NCBI RefSeq assembly: GCF_000151315.2
Contig: NW_011887295.1
Span: 1,350,884-1,414,883, forward strand
Direction: 5' to 3'
Length of the DNA: 64,000 nt
From: Capsaspora owczarzaki ATCC 30864
Taxonomy: Eukaryota; Opisthokonta; Filasterea
Every line of letters starts with the position of its first letter. Position 1 is the first letter of the stretch. A program made the position numbers and the translations under genes. Under the pieces are notes generated by a model that was not told the DNA's origin, searched no databases, and was given only the letters and a program-made list of their open reading frames with translations. Positions 37,790 to 49,156 of the stretch are shown here, piece after piece.

Positions 37790-38170
37790 TTTGTCGACGG
37801 GGAGCCTGGGCCCGCGCGGGGCGCACATGCGCACTGATCCCATTAATGGTTGGCGAGCCCGCATTGAGCTGTCCGGCACCGCGCACATTGATCGACTTGT
37901 CCAGACGCGCGGCAGGACACGAAAGTGAAACTGCGCCTATTTTTCTGCTTGGTTTTGTGTATGAAGGCGACTGAACTCTCCAATACATGCATCTGAAATT
38001 GGTAATGTCTCTTGGGAGCGTAGCGGACCACAGGGGGGACGATCGCATACAAGCCCATGGGCACGGTGGTCCCTGGGAGGTCGGGGATGGAGGGGGCCAC
38101 GGGACACAGGCGAGAAGCACGGCGCCACAGACACGAGCTGAAGCAAGTACATGCATGGATTGTTATGGCT
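37790..38170. other. GC-rich island of unknown function
   Basis: About 380 bases of GC-rich, homopolymer-free sequence inside an AT-run-rich intergenic region. Contains GC-rich self-complementary patches (for example 37806-37836) and a CTATTTTTCT run at 37938-37947 that could end a polymerase III transcript. No tRNA, SRP, 7SK or RNase P signature was recognised, and no coding frame looks conserved. Confidence 0.3.
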
Positions 38171-38457
38171 CGAGATCCACACCAGCAATGTAACAAAAGC
38201 GAGATAAACATACCACGACATGCGCTATCCACTCTCGATGGACCGTTGCATGCTCGTATTGAAATGGGGGGGTGTTTTTGAGTTTATTTTCATTTCTGAA
38301 TTGGGCTCAGCGTTTGTCAAGCTTTTTCCCCCTCATTCTTTCACTCTAGTAGTACACAATACTTCCGCATCCATTCTAGCATGCTGCAGTCGTGATTCGG
38401 GTCAATGTTCCGGGCCAGGTCGTAACCCGTTTCCTCGGAACAAACTTATCCAGAAGT

Positions 38458-39609
38458 TTAAGCCGACTTGACGGGAATCATGCCTTGGAGCTCGCCAGAA
38501 GCAATCATTTCCTTGACAATGTCCAGTCCTCCGACCAGCTCGCCATCGACAATGACCATGGGGAAGGTGGGCCAGTCAAGCTTGACCTTCAGTCCTAAAA
38601 GCAACAAAACGACAACAAACAAACTGAGCATCAAGAAATCTCGCAAAAAACCGACCAGAAGCTGGGGACAGCCAGATACTACAACACACGCCCTCACCTT
38701 GGCGCACATCCTCGTCGCTGAGAATGTTGAAATAAGAGTAGTCAGCCTTGACGCCGTCCAGGAGAGTAAGGAGCTGGCGACTAAAGCCGCAGCGAGGTTC
38801 GGTGGGGGTGCCCTTGATAAAAATGACCATCTGCGATTGCTTAATCAGCGAGTCAATACGCGCTTCGAGGTTGCCACTCGTGGCGGGCTGCGCGGGAGCG
38901 ACAACAGCGGCCGATTTGGGAACGGCGAGCGCTGATTGCGCTGTGATCTTCTTGGACAGCTCGGGGATGTTGGCGCCGTTGATAGTATCGACAACCTTGG
39001 AGTTCTGCAATCCAAGCATTGGAATGAGCCACGAGTGGGAGTTGGAGAGCGACACGGAGGAAAAAAAAATCGAGAAACATTCAGGTCAGTTTGCGCAAAA
39101 CCCTCCACCCCGCCCAATCGCATAACTCAAAGTAGGCCGTGCGGGTACAAACAATCTGAGAAACCGGGTGGTCCAAAAGCCGAAACCCCGAAACCCTCAC
39201 CTGGATGAGAAGCAGCGTTGGCACCGCGGCGATTTCGTACTGTTCTGCGGCCTCGGGCACGTTCTCTGCCTCGACCTGCTCCAACCAAGCATTTGTTGCA
39301 GAATCAATCCATGACACATAGTAAGTCAGTCGAACGTGGCGCAGCGTTCGCCGGCGGGGGGAGGATTCATGCAAGCGCGAGAAAAGCCAGCAACGGCTCA
39401 CACACGAGGCGCTCAAGCACGCACGCACGGACCTTGAAGAAGCGGACGAGCGGGTGGAGCTTGGCCAGGTCGACGAGGGCATCGTTGACTTGCTGGCATG
39501 CGTTGGCCCACGAGGCCCAGAAGTGGACGACGCTCAGGCTGCCCGTCGAAGCAGCCGCGGCGAGCGATTCTGTGAGTTGGCTGTGAGATGTAATGTCAAC
39601 CAGTGCCAT
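38458..39609 (-). CDS. GLRX3: Monothiol glutaredoxin 3 (thioredoxin-glutaredoxin)
   Basis: Exons 39609-39433, 39275-39201, 39004-38698 and 38594-38458 encode 231 residues. The protein assembles and delivers iron-sulfur clusters in cytosol and nucleus, with BolA partners. The N-terminal thioredoxin-like domain (1-105) has the degenerate site WASWANAC (residues 31-38), with only one active-site Cys, as in Grx3/4. A variable linker leads to one glutaredoxin domain with the monothiol motif RCGFS (about residue 160), then [20 protein letters not shown] for glutathione binding. One Grx domain is the yeast Grx3/Grx4 layout; vertebrate GLRX3 has two. The 3' neighbour region is gene-poor, and the gene diverges from the ABC transporter. 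Confidence 0.95.
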
Positions 39610-40497
39610 TTTCCCCCCCTTTGTGTGTTAAGATTATCAGAGACTGAAGTGGGTGATTGATTCTAAATTCATGATACAATGGGATCCCAACATGCGCGTA
39701 CAGTACATCGGAAGGTGGCTGAAGTTTTCACCTTTGAATTTCCCATGGAATCGTCCAGCCCTCCCTGCGTTTTCTCTTTTTCCAGCATGGATCAAAAAGT
39801 CGAGCATTCAACCCTTTGATAGAGGTGTATTCACATGCAGTACAACGTCAAAGTGGATCGAGAACGGAGCAGCAGATGGACGATTGTGAAACGATCGATT
39901 TCACTGAATTCACGGCCCTTTGCTCGAGCTGATGCTCTCCGACACCCAGATGTCGCGAATTGGACTTCTGCTCGTTCTTTTACAACGTTCTTTGTACGCA
40001 AATCCGACACATGGCCGAGCCCAATTCGTACCACAGGCAGACGAGATTTTTTCGTCGCTTTCCCCACGAGCTCTGTTCTTGTTCCACGTCTACCGCGCAA
40101 ACATGCAATGCATTTTCGGGATTGATGTCATCCATATGTTTCCGCCACGTTTGCACATGCTTTGTCTTCTTTGCTCCGAGCACCTTTTTGCGCCGTATTT
40201 CCTCCAAAACAAAAAAACAGCCGCCAAGACAGATAGCCAAGACGCGAGCCGTGATTTTGAAACGTCGGATTCGCGCAACTTGTTTTTTTCCCCCTCCATA
40301 CAATTTTTTTTTACAAAAACGCTCAACTTAGCACAAACAGGACTCAATTGTCTTGGCCAACACAATTTTTCAAACAGCGCGCAATGGCTCAAAATGGCTC
40401 AAACGCATGCTTGCTTTTGCGGATTCACTCTTCATTTTTTTTTTTTTTTTTTCAATCGTCGCTCTTTCGTTCGTTTCGTTTGTTTGGTTGATCGACC
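39610..40497. other. Divergent upstream region of GLRX3 and the ABC transporter gene
   Basis: These 888 bases contain no supported gene. A 16-base T run (40437-40452) precedes the transporter ATG. An imperfect palindrome, TGAAA-CGATCGA-TTTCA, lies at 39887-39903. Confidence 0.5.
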
Positions 40498-42471
40498 ATG
40501 TCCAGCGACCACGATGACGACGACGACTATGTGAGTTTTTTGTGTTCCTTTGTTCTATTTGAGAGCCATGATGTTTGAGCCATTTTGAGGGGGAGTGCGA
40601 CAAGGGAAGAGGGGTGTGTATGGGAAATCGTGTATCAAAAGCAAGACAAGTGCGCACGATGATCGCAGTGCGGAAATTTTATGCCACCCGCAACACTTGC
40701 GAACAACAAGAAACAGAACAGGAGAGCGAGAGGACGGGGTGGCCAAAATTTCCGCACCCCTGCAATCCTGCAACTCGTGCACTCTGATGACTTTTGGTCT
40801 GAGGTGTATGTGATTTGACATGTTGACTCACTTTTTTTGATCTGGAATCTTGCAATGGTTGGCGTGCTTTGGCGTGCTTTTTCCAACAAATTTACAACAA
40901 ACTACTCGACAACATGCAGGTCGACGCTGACGCTCGCAAGCCGCTGATTGCCAACCGCGGCGCAAGTCCATCAGCCGACGCTGCCATCATTGACGTGCCA
41001 GAGAGCAAGGGCAAGGGCAAGGGCAAGGGCAAGGGCAAGGGCAAGGGCAAGGAGGCGAACGATGAAGCGAGCGCCACGAGCGACTCATCCCCACTCCTCA
41101 CGGCGTCCACCTCCGACACCAAGGACGACAAGGACACCAAGGACACCAAGGACAAGGACGACAAGGACAAGAAGGAAGACGAAAAGTCGGCCCCGTTCAG
41201 CCAGCTCTTCCGCTTTGCAGACGGGATTGACGGCCTGCTCATGTTCTTTGGCCTGCTGGGCAGCGTTGTCGGAGGCGCCGCGTTGCCCTTCTACTCTTAC
41301 TTTTTCGGCGACGTCGTCGACTACTTTGGCGAGTTTATGGCTGGCAAGATCACCTCCGACGAGCTCGAGTCCAAGATCCAGACCTACCTGTATTACTATC
41401 TGATTCTGGCGAGCGGCATCTTCTTTACGGGCTGGATGCAGATGGCGCTGTGGATGATCACCTCGGAGCGCCAGGCCCGCCGCATCCGCATCCGCTTCCT
41501 TGCCGCCGTCTTGCGCCAGGACATTGCCTGGTTTGATGGCCAGCAGTCGGGCGGCGTGGCCACCCGCATCTCGAGCGACTCGCAAATGATCCAGGACGGC
41601 ATTGGCGAGAAGGTCGGTGTCTTTGTCTACTCGGTGTGCGCCTTCATTGCCTCGTTTGCGGTCGGCTTTATTCGCGGCTGGAGGCTGACGCTCGTCCTGC
41701 TGTCGGTCGTGCCGCTGATTGTCATCACGGTGGGCATTCTCGGCAAGATGATGCAGACGCTCACCAACGAAGGGCAGACCGTGTACGCTGCCGCCGGCGT
41801 CGTCGCCGAAGAGGCCTTGTCTTCCGTGCGCACCGTGATTGCGTTCTCTGGCGAGCAGCGCGAGACCAATCGCTACGCCAAGAACCTGGTTGCTGCTGCC
41901 AAGATTGGCTACAAGAAGGCGCACTACACTGGTCTGAGCGTCGGTGCACTGTTCTTTATCATCTTTGCCGCATACGGCCTCGCATTCTGGTATGGCGGCA
42001 AGCTGATTCTCGACGGTGACATGTCTGCTGGTGACATTACCGCGACCTTCTTTGCGGTGCTGATGGGTAAGGATTTTTGAGCAAAGTGTTTTTTTTTTTT
42101 TGTTGTTGTTGTTTTGTTTTTTGCTTTGTTTTTTTTGCTTTTCGCTTCATCGTTGGGATTGTTCACCGTACTCACCACCGCGAGTCCAACACGTTGAACA
42201 CAACAGGCGCCTTCTCGCTCGGTGGTGCTGCGCCCGCTGCTGGCGCGTTCGCTTCGGCAAAGGGCGCTGCTTACAAGGTCTTTGCAATCATCGACCGCAA
42301 GTCGCCCATCGATTCCCTGTCGCCCGAGGGTCGTCGCATCACCCATGTGACCGGCGAGATTGAGTTCCGCAACATTTCCTTTGCCTATCCTTCTCGCCCC
42401 GATGTGCAAATCCTGAACAACATGAACTTGACCATTGCGCCCTCCAAGACGGTTGCTCTTGTTGGTAAGGT

Positions 42472-42505
<34 letters not shown>

Positions 42506-45500
42506 GATTCTTGGCTGACCCTCCATTCTTTTGGTCTGCGTGAAAACAAACAAACAAATTTTTTTTAAAAAAAAAAACACACACACACCAGGCTCGAGCG
42601 GCTGTGGCAAAAGCACAACGGTCGGCCTGCTGCAACGCTTTTACGATCCGTTGAATGGCCAGGTGCTGGTGGACGGCGTTGACGTTCGCGAGTGGCACCT
42701 TGGCACGCTGCGCTCGCACATTGGCACGGTTTCCCAAGAGCCCATCCTCTTCAACGACACCATTTTCAACAACATTGCTCAGGGCAAGCCAACCGCGTTT
42801 GAGGAGAGTGAGCTCGATCTCGATGTCGAGTCCTCGCGCCGTCTGTACTCGGCCTCGTTCGACGAGGTGCAGGCTGCGGCCAAGCTCGCCAACTGCCACG
42901 ATTTTATCATGTCCTTGCCAGAGCAGTACCAAACGATTGTCGGCGATCGCGGCATCCAGCTTTCTGGCGGCCAGAAGCAGCGCGTTGCCATTGCCCGCGC
43001 GCTGGTTCGCAACCCTCGCATCCTGTTGCTCGACGAAGCCACGAGGTGGGGTTGCGCTCCACACACCCCGTCATCTCTTTGTTTTTTGCAATCTTTTTTT
43101 TTTTGATTGCTGCTGACAGAGCCTTTTTTGTTGTTGATTCTCGCAATGTTTCTTCTTTCTTCACAGCGCCCTCGACGTGGAGAGCGAAAAGCTCGTGCAA
43201 GACGCCCTCGACCGTGCGAGCAAGGGCCGCACAACCATTGTCATTGCTCACCGTCTCTCGACCATCCGAAATGCGGACGTGATTGCCGTGGTCAACAAGG
43301 GCGCGGTGGTCGAGCAGGGCACGCACAACGAGCTGCTGGCCTTGCCTGACGGCTTTTACGCCAATCTTGTGGGCAAGCAGATGATGCGCCTCGCGACAGC
43401 TGGCAAGGTTTCTTCGTCGGGCGAAGTCGACATGAACCTGATTGACTTTGACTTGGATTCCGAGGGGTCTGCGGATGCGGCGGCTGAGAAGCCCGCCACC
43501 ACCACCGCCACCGCACATTCCTCCGACAAGTACCAGTCACAAAAGTCGTACCACTCGCAAAAGTCGCGAACCATCGAGCCCGGCCACCTTGAGCATCTGG
43601 TCGGCGACGACGCCGACTACGCTGGCATGAGTGACGACGTCGAGGACTCGGACGAAGACACGCGAAAGGCCAAGGAGCTCGCGGCCAAGGTTTCGTTTAC
43701 GCGTGTCTACCGCTACCACCGGCCCGAGATCTTGCTCGTCATTTTTGCCACGCTTGCCGCTTCCATCAACGGCGCCGTCTTCCCGGTCTTTGGTCTGGTT
43801 TTCAGCGAGATTATCAACGTCTTCAACCAGCCCGACAGGCACTCGCTCTCGTCCGACACGAGCACTTGGGCGATGGCCTTTGTGTTTATTGGTGTGGGCG
43901 CCTTCATTTTCAACTACTCTGACACCACGCTCTTTGGCATTGCCGAAGAAAAGCTGACCATGCGCCTGCGTCGCCTGTGCTTTGAGAACATTCTCAAGCA
44001 GAACGTCGGGTTCTTTGACCACGAGGACCACTCGACGGGTGTGCTGACCACTCGGCTCGCGACGGACGCCACGCTGGTCAAGGGCCTGTCTGGCAGCCGC
44101 GCCGCCCACTTTGTCCAAATGTGCGTCAGCCTGGCCACCGGCTTGGTGATTGCCTTCCTTTCCGGCTGGAAGCTGACGCTCGTTGTCCTGTCCTGCATGC
44201 CGCTGATGGTCGCCGCAGCCTTCTTGCAGATGCGTGCCATGACTGGGTTTTCGGCCGACAGCGCTCGCAGCTACCAAAAGTCTGGCCAGGTGGCCACCGA
44301 GGCCGTGCAGTCCATGCGAACGGTCGCCTCGCTGCACTCGGAACGCCGATTCCTGCGCAAGTACAAGGAGTTTCTCAGGAAGCCCTACCGCCTCGGTCTT
44401 CGTCGCGCGGTCGTGGCGGGCGTGGGCTATGGCGTCGCCCAGGCTGCACAGGTGCTCATTGACGGCATTTCGTTCTACTATGGATCCGTGCTGGTGGCGC
44501 GGGGCGAGCTGGATTTCCTGGCCATGATGCGCATCTACTCGGGCATCACCTTTGCCTTCCAGGCGATCGGACAGAGCGCCTCCATGCTCGGCGATGTCAC
44601 CAAGGCCAAGGCTGCTGCCGCCCGTGTGTTTGAGCTCATGGACGTCGACAGCGCCATTGACTATTCCAAGACCGACGGCCAAGTCGTTCACTCTGCCAAG
44701 GGCACCGTGCAGTTTGACAATGTTGGCTTCCACTACCCCAGCCGCACGGACGTCGAAGTGCTCAAGAACATGTCCTTTGATGCACCGCTCCAAAAGCGCA
44801 TTGCTGTTGTTGGCGGCAGTGGCTGTGGCAAGGTGAGAGAGAGAAAAAAAAAAGTTGCTTTGATTTTTTTTTTTTGTGTGTGTGTGTGTGTTTCTGACTT
44901 TGGGGTTTTTTCCTGCTCCTTTCTCTTTCTATTTGAATTGCAGAGCACCATCATTTCGTTGATTGAGCGCTTCTACGATCCCCAGACGGGCACTGTCAAC
45001 TTTGATCGCGTCAACAACAAGGACTTCCAAGTGCACTCGTACCGCCAGCAGATGGGCTATGTCGGCCAAGAGCCGATCCTATTCAGCGGCTCCATCAAGA
45101 GCAACATTGCGTATGGTCTTTTGGATACTGAGCTGTACAAGGACGGCAACTGCGACGAAATCGGCCAGAATGTCTCGCACGAAGCGATTGTCGAAGCCGC
45201 AAAGGCTGCCAACATTCACGACTTTATCATGACGCTCCCGGACAAGTACGACTCTGATGTCGGTGAGAAGGGCAGCAAGCTGTCAGGTAAGCAAGCCAGC
45301 CAAGTGTGGTGAAGGATTCAGCGGTTTGGATTTTTTTTTTCCATTTCGCTGACAAATTTGTGTGATTTGTTTTCCGAGTAGGTGGCCAAAAGCAGCGTAT
45401 TGCCATTGCTCGAGCTCTTTTGCGATCGCCGAAACTGTTGCTGCTTGACGAGGCGACGAGGTAACAAAACGCCTTGTTCGATCTCTCAAACTGAAACTTG

Positions 45501-45809
45501 AATCCTTGCGCCCACGTTGCCTCTAACTCTTGTTGTCGTTTCTCTCGATACCCCAAAAACAAACAAACACACAGCGCACTCGACGCAGAGAGTGAAAAGG
45601 TTGTCCAGGCTGCGCTTGACAAGGCCGCGGAAGGGCGCACGACGATCGTGATCGCGCACCGGTTGTCCACCATCCAGAACGCGGATGCTATCGTGGCCCT
45701 CAAGAATGGCCAGGTGGCTGAGCGTGGTACTCACGAAGAGCTGATGGCCATTCGCGGCGGTGTCTATCAGACGCTCGTCAGCAAGCAGTTGTCTCAAGTC
45801 ACGCATTAA
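40498..45809 (+). CDS. Full-length ABCB (P-glycoprotein-type) multidrug transporter
   Basis: Exons 40498-40530, 40920-42066, 42207-42464, 42592-43045, 43167-44832, 44944-45286, 45382-45460 and 45575-45809 encode 1404 residues. ABCB proteins export hydrophobic substrates across membranes using ATP. Two TMD-NBD halves are present. NBD1 (about 440-700) has Walker [10 protein letters not shown], signature LSGGQKQR and Walker [13 protein letters not shown]2 (about 1140-1404) has [17 protein letters not shown] and LLLLDEATS. All catalytic residues are intact. A charged cytosolic N-terminus carries an acidic 11-codon first exon, then a Lys-Gly repeat and KDxKD runs. In both halves an intron interrupts the Ser codon of DEATS in the same phase. 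Substrate and membrane cannot be inferred. Confidence 0.96.
41004..41053 (+). repeat. (GGCAAG)n repeat encoding Lys-Gly
   Basis: About eight units encode an alternating Lys-Gly tract in the cytosolic N-terminus of the ABC transporter. Confidence 0.92.
42475..42506 (+). repeat. (GTT)n intronic microsatellite
   Basis: About ten GTT units lie just after the donor of the third ABC transporter intron. Confidence 0.9.
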
Positions 45810-46069
45810 GAGTTGTTTTGTTGTTTTTGTTGTTTTTCTTGTCTCTGTTTCTGTTTCTGTTTTTTTCTTTTCAGTCACGCATGCTCTTGACTCGTTCTGA
45901 TCATGTTGTGTTTTTATGTGTTTTTGTAAACTTTGAGTGTTCCAAAGGAGCCTTGTCAAATTCATTTTCCTTTTTTTTTTTTTTTTTTTTTTTTGTTTTT
46001 CTCAGCGGTTTCACTCGGTTCTTCCTTTCACCTCTTCCCGCTTTATTTCGCGCCTCCTCCTCCTCAACC

Positions 46070-48990
46070 ATGCCGCTGCCAAACAAAATCCCAGTGTTCA
46101 CAGGTCTGACGGCGACAATGGCGGTGGGTGTGCAACCGCGCTCGACCATCTTGACGTCGGGCTTGCTGAATGGCCAAAAGGCGAAAACTGAAACCGTTTC
46201 AAACGCGGCAAGATTGAGCGCGAGTCGGCCCGGCACAACCGCTGGTGCAACCACTGCTGCTCCGACTCCTACGAATGCTACTGCGCAAACAAGCAATGGC
46301 AAGTCTGGCTCGGTGGGATCCGCAGTGCAGGTGATTGTGCGTCTGCGACCGTTGCTGCCAAGCGAGAGCAAGGAGCTGGTTTGCGCGCGGATTTCAAACG
46401 GAAACACGGTCGAAATGGACGACCACCGCAACGGCCCAAAGTCAGCCCTCAGCTTTGCATTTGACACTTGCTTGGACGATGCTGTTACCCAGGAGCAGGT
46501 GTTTGGGCACGTGACGCCCATTGTGGACAAGGCGCTCCATTCCGGGATGAACGCGTCCATTTTTGCCTACGGTCCGACCTCGTCCGGCAAGTCGTTCAGC
46601 ATGATGGGTGGATCGCAACCCGAGGCACGCGGTATCATTCCGCGCGCAGCACAGCGCATCCTGGATCAAATCGCCACAATGGAGCACTGCAGTGTCCAGA
46701 TGGCCTTTTTCGAAATTTACATGGAGAAAATCATCGACCTGCTCTCAGGCAACCGCAACGAGCTGGAGCTCCGAGAAGACGTGCATCACAACATTGTCAT
46801 TGCAAAGCTGCAAGAAACCACCGTGTCAACCTACGCTGAATTTGAGGCACTGTTTGCAAAGGCTTTGACCGGCCGATCTGTGGGCGAGACGAAACTGAAC
46901 GAAGCCTCCAGTCGCAGTCACAGCGTCCTGCGATTCAAGGTAAAGTCGGGAGTTGGAAGCGAGTGTTGCGCTTGAGACGGTGAAGCTGGCGATGGGTGTG
47001 TGTTGACTTTGAGTGTTCGAAACTCACCTTGAAAAACCTCCTTTGCCACAGATCATCAAAAGGGTCAACGACAAGACCACTGAAGCCAAACTTTACTTGA
47101 TTGATCTTGCAGGCTCGGAAGACAATCGCAAGACTGACAATTCGGGAGAGCGGTACGCGCGATGTTTTGGTTGCCGTGTATTTTGTTGTTGATGTACCAA
47201 CTGTCGCTCACGGTGCCTCCATCGACTTTGCTTCGATTGCTCACCTAGAATGAAAGAAAGTGGAGCCATCAACAAGTCTCTTTTTGTCTTGGGGAAGGTC
47301 ATCGACGCCCTCAACAAGAACGACGCGCGAATTCCCTACCGCGATAGCAAACTCACGCGACTACTTCAGGACAGTCTTGGAGGCAACAGTGCCGCGTGCA
47401 TGCTCACAAACATTGCACCCTGTGGAGCATTGTACATGGACACTTTGATGTGTCTGAACTATGCGTCCAAATCCCGCAGCATTGTCAACAAACCGGTGGT
47501 GAATCCGCCTGTCGTGGACGCGGTGCCGCCAGCAGCAGCAGCAGCCCTCAAACGTCCGATGTTTGCCTTTAAGCGGTCGGCGGAGAACGACGACACGGCA
47601 CAGCAGCAGCTTCGCAAGAAAACTGCCACGGACGACAACGCGGTCGCGGCAACCACAAAGCGTGCCGAGAACGCTTCAGCGGCCGGTCGAGTTGTGAAGG
47701 GCGGGTCAATTGTTGCTCCATTTGGCCAGTCCGCAAGTGTGAACGGCATTGCCCGACCGGTCGTGGGCACTGGCCTGAAAGCACCTGCAGTATTAGTGCA
47801 GGAGCGGCTCCCAGCCAAACCCCAGGACTGCAGTTTGGCTGCCGAGCATGTGATCAAAGCGCGCAGCTTCCATGCTGACGGCAATAAGCATGGTGCGCTT
47901 CTCCATTATCGCAAAGGTACGAGGCGCAAAAACAAACAATCACTGAAAGTAATTTTATGTCGTTGTTCCCCGCCTCACTGGATTCACGCTACTTTTGTAT
48001 GCGCAATTTCTTTTCAGCTCTGACGTTGAATCCAAACCAGCCCGACATTGAGATTATTGCGAATGCGCTTGAGCACGAGCTGGAGCGCGAGGATGGGGTT
48101 GCATCCTCGCCCGTTATGGCATCCGCGCCTGTTACAGTTCTCCTCAGCTCAATCGCGACAGAGTCTCCTATTATGCAAAGTGCGGTTGCGCGGCCTTCAT
48201 TGATGCCGCCAACTGCAATGAACTCGAGCACAGGGCAAGGTGCGTCGGAAATGTCTGCTCCAAGCGTGCCCGAGACACCTGCGACAAGCAGCATGGACAC
48301 CAACGACGTCACAGCTATGGGCGAGCCCGATGAGGATTATGAAGATGCTGGCGTGACAATTGATGAGAACGATGACGAAGCTTTCTCGCCAAGAAGCCGC
48401 GTTCGGAGCAAACGCGGTGCGCCGTCAAAGCCAAGCAAGCGCGGCCGCCGCTCGATTGAAGGAGGTGATGATGAAGTAGGTAGCAAAGAAAGAGTTTTGG
48501 GAAAGAGGCAGAAATCGTGGCAGAGACTCACATTGTTGTCGCCTCCGTTGCAGAACTCGGCCATTGCTCGACTGCCCGAAAGCGAAGTGGTGCACAGGCT
48601 CAATACTGGTGACTTGAAAGTATTGATGCAGTTGAGTGGAATCGGCAAGCGTCGCGCGCAAACGATCGCTCTATGGAGGAATGAAAGATCGCAAATGTTC
48701 CAACAAGTACGAAAGTTGCAAAGGTGATCCTATGATGACAGCCTCAGATCAAAGCTGACTTGCGAGGTTTATTTGTTTCGTTCTGCAGATTGACGATCTT
48801 AAGCATGTGCCCGGGTTTGGCGATCGGTTTTTGGAAACCTTCCGTCGTGTAAGCGTTTTTGTTTTCTTTAGAAACCATGGTTTGTGTTTGCAGCTTGCGG
48901 CTTTCGCTTTGTGCCTTTCTCACCAAAATACTGCAATACTGCTATTGGATGTGCAGACAAATTGCCAAGATCCGCCAGCAACGCCAATGA
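46070..48990 (+). CDS. KIF22: Kinesin-10 family chromokinesin (KIF22-like)
   Basis: Exons 46070-46939, 47052-47152, 47249-47916, 48018-48475, 48554-48706, 48789-48848 and 48970-48990 encode about 776 residues. KIF22 moves chromosome arms in mitosis. The motor (about 85-480) has [15 protein letters not shown], switch I NEASSRSH, switch [11 protein letters not shown] and [17 protein letters not shown]. The P-loop reads GPTSSGKS instead of the usual GQTGSGKT. The C-terminal helix-hairpin-helix DNA-binding module ([18 protein letters not shown], then [16 protein letters not shown]) is the diagnostic kinesin-10 feature. Exon 4 could read straight through 48476-48553 without a stop, but that stretch has strong splice signals. 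The last exon is uncertain: other acceptors between 48870 and 48970 give different short tails. It lies 260 bases after the ABC gene. Confidence 0.88.
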
Positions 48991-49156
48991 TTGAGTGCTG
49001 ACGCAGGGACATCGGAACATGGGGTTGATGTGAATCGAAATGTTGATTAGGTTGAACGAGAATGTTGAAACAAAAAAAACTTCGACAAATACAAATACAG
49101 TACTTTAATGGGTGTTTTCCTTGGATCACAAAAGCCAAATGTCAACCGAGAGAAAG

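Larger units (their letters stand above)
35273..38457. other. Gene-poor 3.2-kb intergenic region
   Basis: No supported protein or RNA gene. The region holds many A and T runs (for example 36295-36314, 36934-36963 and 37207-37233), an AT-only patch (36043-36095), a GGCAT repeat (35586-35609) and one contrasting GC-rich island (37790-38170). Open frames here are short and low-complexity. It contains the promoter of the PEHE gene at its left end and the 3' flank of Grx3 at its right. Confidence 0.6.

Noticed and set aside
37752-38156. Minus-strand frame of 134 codons in the gene-poor region, considered as a gene or retroelement remnant
   Set aside because: No recognisable motif, no good splice context, Pro/Cys/Arg-rich composition; kept only as a GC-rich island.
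48476-48553. Reading this 78-base stretch of the KIF22-like gene as coding
   Set aside because: The frame is open, but the ends are GTAGGT and TTGCAG and the helix-hairpin-helix region reads better without it. Not fully excluded.
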